Program-made: the position numbers and the translations under genes
DNA from: WGMK01 sp046047315
Lineage (GTDB): Bacteria; Hydrogenedentota; Hydrogenedentia; Hydrogenedentales; JAEUWI01
Reading direction: 5' to 3'
Assembly: GCA_046047315.1 (NCBI GenBank)
Contig: JBJOID010000226.1
Location: 1 to 17,142 of the forward strand
DNA: 17,142 bases
The notes under the pieces: model-generated
The model's input: the letters and a program-made list of their open reading frames with translations, nothing else
Databases searched by the model: none
What the model was told of the DNA's origin: nothing
Part shown: in pieces, positions 15,333 to 17,142 of the stretch
How positions within the stretch are numbered: position 1 is the first letter of the stretch
Layout: every line of letters begins with the position of its first letter

Positions 15333-16931
15333 GTGACGGTGCATGGTGCCGAAGACAAGAACTCGCCGGTTGCTCGGTTAGGTCGCAAGTCCGCCCAGCT
15401 TCGCGCAACATTCTGGTGCTGCGTGGGGCTGCTTTGGCTATTAGCACTTTTCGCTGCAGGAGAGGCTTTGGCGCGCCTATCTACCGCACGAATCTTGGAC
15501 TCCGGTGCGAAGTGCCAACAAGAGCGAGCAGACACAAACGCAGCTGCCCTGCGTGAGGCGCTCCCTGCAGAAACTCTCGCCCAGCCTGGTTTTGATGAAC
15601 GCGCAATCGAGTTTGCCGACTCGAATGAGACACAGCGCCAGAGCTGGGTAAACGACCGAAGCGAAGCCGTGATTATTTGCGACGGCACAGGGCGCGTCCT
15701 CGATGCATATAAGCCAGATACCGACTTGTCAGTATGCATGATTGCTGATTATCTGATGGATGATCGAACGGTTCTTGAGCAGTTGCGCGATCTGTATCAA
15801 GATCCCGCTTTGGCCGGTCCGGTTGAAACGCTCGAAAATGCACTCCAAGCGGGATATCCCATGGATATTCTCTGGCCTCAGCCGCTCGCGCGTCCTGGGC
15901 AACAGGTGGAGCTATTTCAGGTTCGTCTACGCAGGCTGACCGGGCATGAGCAAGAACGGCGGATGTTCTTCTTGCGACGATCAGTTTGGGAAACATGGGG
16001 TCGTACCTACAGACCGAACGTGCACGTGACCGACGGGTTCGAGTGGTCCGCCGATGAGTTGCCAACCTATGTATTCGGCACGAACACCTACGGTTTTCGA
16101 GGCGGTGATGTTTCCGTTCCCAAGCCCAAGGGAGTTTACCGTATCGTATGTCTCGGCGGATCAACGACGGCGGAGGGTCCCACGGATGAACTCACCTATC
16201 CTGCTTTACTCCAGGAACGCCTGCGGGATCACTTTCGAAGGAACGACATAGAGGTCGTGAACGCGGGAAGACATGGAAGCAGCGTTGCTAACGAAGCGGA
16301 TTCAATTGACGACATTCTTTCCCTCGAGCCAGACTTGGTTTTACACTACAATTTCGTCAACGACTACCGATCTATGGCATGCAGCATTTGGTCGCGCCCC
16401 GGCGAGACGCGCAGCTTTAGCGCATGGTGCCGTTCTTATCTCTACCGCTCTCATCTACTGCGCCGTTTGCTTGGCGCGTGGCTCATGCCTAGCCGAGCAG
16501 AGATTCGAGTTGATATGAAAGACTTCGTGACCGAGCCGCTCCATCAGATCGCAACTCAGCTTCGGGCGAATGACGTAGAAGTGGGCTTGATGAGTTTTTC
16601 CTGTCCGTCTCCCAGCCGGGAAAACATGGTCGAACGCGCATTTTTCGAGTACTGTCACTATCGGTGGTTGTTCGAACGGCACTTGAACGGTTTCAGGGGT
16701 TATGCCGAGTTCGTGGACCTTCACAATGAAACCCTTCGCGAGATTGCTGCAAAAACGGGAGCCCAGTATCTTCCGGTTGCAGAGGCGCTGAACCAACACA
16801 CGGCCCTTTTCACTGATATATGTCATCTCAACCTTGAGGGTATTCAACGCAAAGCTGAGATCGTGGCTGGGCTCGTCATTGAGCGCTTTACGCTTGCCCC
16901 CTCCAACGCCTCGACCTTAAGCGTTGAATGA
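15333..16931 (+). CDS. TM-anchored SGNH hydrolase with a PAS-like domain
   Basis: This gene encodes a 532-residue membrane protein. A GTG at 15303 is in frame, but the GTG at 15333 has an AGAGGT site 7 nt upstream and is preferred. The order is: one TM segment (about 27-46), a stretch of about 60 residues, a PAS-like module (about 108-217), then an SGNH domain to the end. The PAS-like part starts SEAVIICDGTGRVLDAY, with helices through the middle and two late strands (VELFQVRLRRL and RMFFLRRS). The SGNH part has the pre-motif TNTYGFRGGD, block I GVYRIVCLGGSTTAEG (Ser277), GRHGSS (block II), NFVNDY (Asn343) and DICHLNLEG (Asp495, His498). It probably works on a cell-envelope polymer. The PAS call rests on pattern only. 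It follows the helicase by 55 nt and has a lower GC content than that gene. Confidence 0.8.
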   Translation: MTVHGAEDKNSPVARLGRKSAQLRATFWCCVGLLWLLALFAAGEALARLSTARILDSGAKCQQERADTNAAALREALPAETLAQPGFDERAIEFADSNETQRQSWVNDRSEAVIICDGTGRVLDAYKPDTDLSVCMIADYLMDDRTVLEQLRDLYQDPALAGPVETLENALQAGYPMDILWPQPLARPGQQVELFQVRLRRLTGHEQERRMFFLRRSVWETWGRTYRPNVHVTDGFEWSADELPTYVFGTNTYGFRGGDVSVPKPKGVYRIVCLGGSTTAEGPTDELTYPALLQERLRDHFRRNDIEVVNAGRHGSSVANEADSIDDILSLEPDLVLHYNFVNDYRSMACSIWSRPGETRSFSAWCRSYLYRSHLLRRLLGAWLMPSRAEIRVDMKDFVTEPLHQIATQLRANDVEVGLMSFSCPSPSRENMVERAFFEYCHYRWLFERHLNGFRGYAEFVDLHNETLREIAAKTGAQYLPVAEALNQHTALFTDICHLNLEGIQRKAEIVAGLVIERFTLAPSNASTLSVE

Positions 16932-17033
16932 ACCTTCAACCCTGGCTCTTGGTGTGGGGACCCCTCCTGTTTCTGAAGACTTTCCTCTGGCTCGTTTCGA
17001 TGACGGCGGGTGTCGCTTTTCCCATGCTTGGGG

Positions 17034-17039
17034 TATACT
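17034..17039 (+). promoter_or_regulatory. -10-like TATACT before the right-edge gene
   Basis: A good -10 hexamer lies 40 nt before the ATG at 17079. No convincing -35 is seen at 16-18 nt upstream. It is the only promoter-like signal in the 147-nt gap after the PAS-SGNH gene, which otherwise shows no clear terminator. Confidence 0.3.
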
Positions 17040-17078
17040 CCATAAGTTCACTGAGGGGTACTGGAAGGCGAGGGATCC

Positions 17079-17142
17079 ATGCGCATTTCAACAGGGGTAG
17101 TGTTGTTCGCATTGCTGGCGGCGGCGTTCATGGGGGAGGCCG
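17079..17142 (+). CDS. Start of a secreted protein (cut by the right edge)
   Basis: Only 21 complete codons are present. The ATG at 17079 has a GAGGG ribosome site 5 nt upstream. The visible residues are one Arg followed by a hydrophobic stretch (VVLFALLAAAFMGEA), which reads as a signal peptide. The function cannot be told. A competing frame starting at 16928 also runs to the edge but lacks these signals. Confidence 0.6.
   Translation, partial: MRISTGVVLFALLAAAFMGEA

Noticed and set aside
1..17142. CRISPR array, tRNA or rRNA genes, insertion sequences, integrase or att sites
   Set aside because: I saw no regularly spaced direct repeats, no cloverleaf-like segments, no transposase or integrase motifs and no terminal inverted repeats.

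Overview
The window reads as a chromosomal segment of a free-living, GC-rich, Gram-negative-type bacterium. It mixes single-copy housekeeping genes (thyA, folA, mutS, hisS, a Rep-type helicase) with secreted or membrane-anchored hydrolases. The best guess for the lineage is the Planctomycetota/Verrucomicrobiota/Hydrogenedentota neighbourhood, with Candidatus Hydrogenedentota first. Three features point that way: a secreted protein with a long Glu-Gly repeat linker before a beta-helix-like domain, a Tat-exported Gfo/Idh/MocA oxidoreductase, and TM-anchored SGNH hydrolases with a conserved N-x-x-G-F-R pre-motif. This is inference from protein style, not a phylogenetic result.

Layout. 1-683 (minus) is the 5' part of a secreted Glu-Gly-repeat protein that runs off the left edge. 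779-2081 (minus) is thyA-folA, one nucleotide apart, the dTMP/folate cycle pair. 2289-2783 (plus) is a one-domain secreted fasciclin protein followed by a strong intrinsic terminator. 2963-6365 (plus) is a tight three-gene run: a secreted GDPD/PLC-like phosphodiesterase, a secreted clan-A-like glycosidase and an alpha/beta hydrolase fused to a polytopic membrane domain. It converges, with a 6-nt gap, on a long minus-strand run at 12926-6372: hisS, a Tat-signal Gfo/Idh/MocA oxidoreductase, mutS and a TM-anchored SGNH hydrolase. Divergent from hisS, 13049-16931 (plus) holds a Rep/UvrD-type helicase and a second TM-anchored SGNH hydrolase that carries a PAS-like domain. At the right edge (17079-17142) a new secreted protein begins.

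How the genes fit together. The housekeeping genes cover nucleotide supply, mismatch repair, tRNA charging and unwinding. The accessory genes are almost all exported or membrane bound: two SGNH hydrolases, an alpha/beta hydrolase, a glycosidase, a phosphodiesterase, FAS1 and beta-helix proteins. They suggest breakdown or decoration of extracellular glycans and lipids. There is no sign of phage, transposase, integrase, CRISPR array, defence island, tRNA or rRNA. No gene-free stretch exceeds about 210 bases. The short gaps hold candidate promoters, two palindromes that overlap promoter-like elements, and one clear terminator.

I did not find a plainly new multi-gene system. The most unusual items are the PAS-SGNH fusion, the alpha/beta hydrolase with an added multi-pass domain, the Glu-Gly repeat protein, and the 1-nt coupling of mutS to an envelope SGNH hydrolase.
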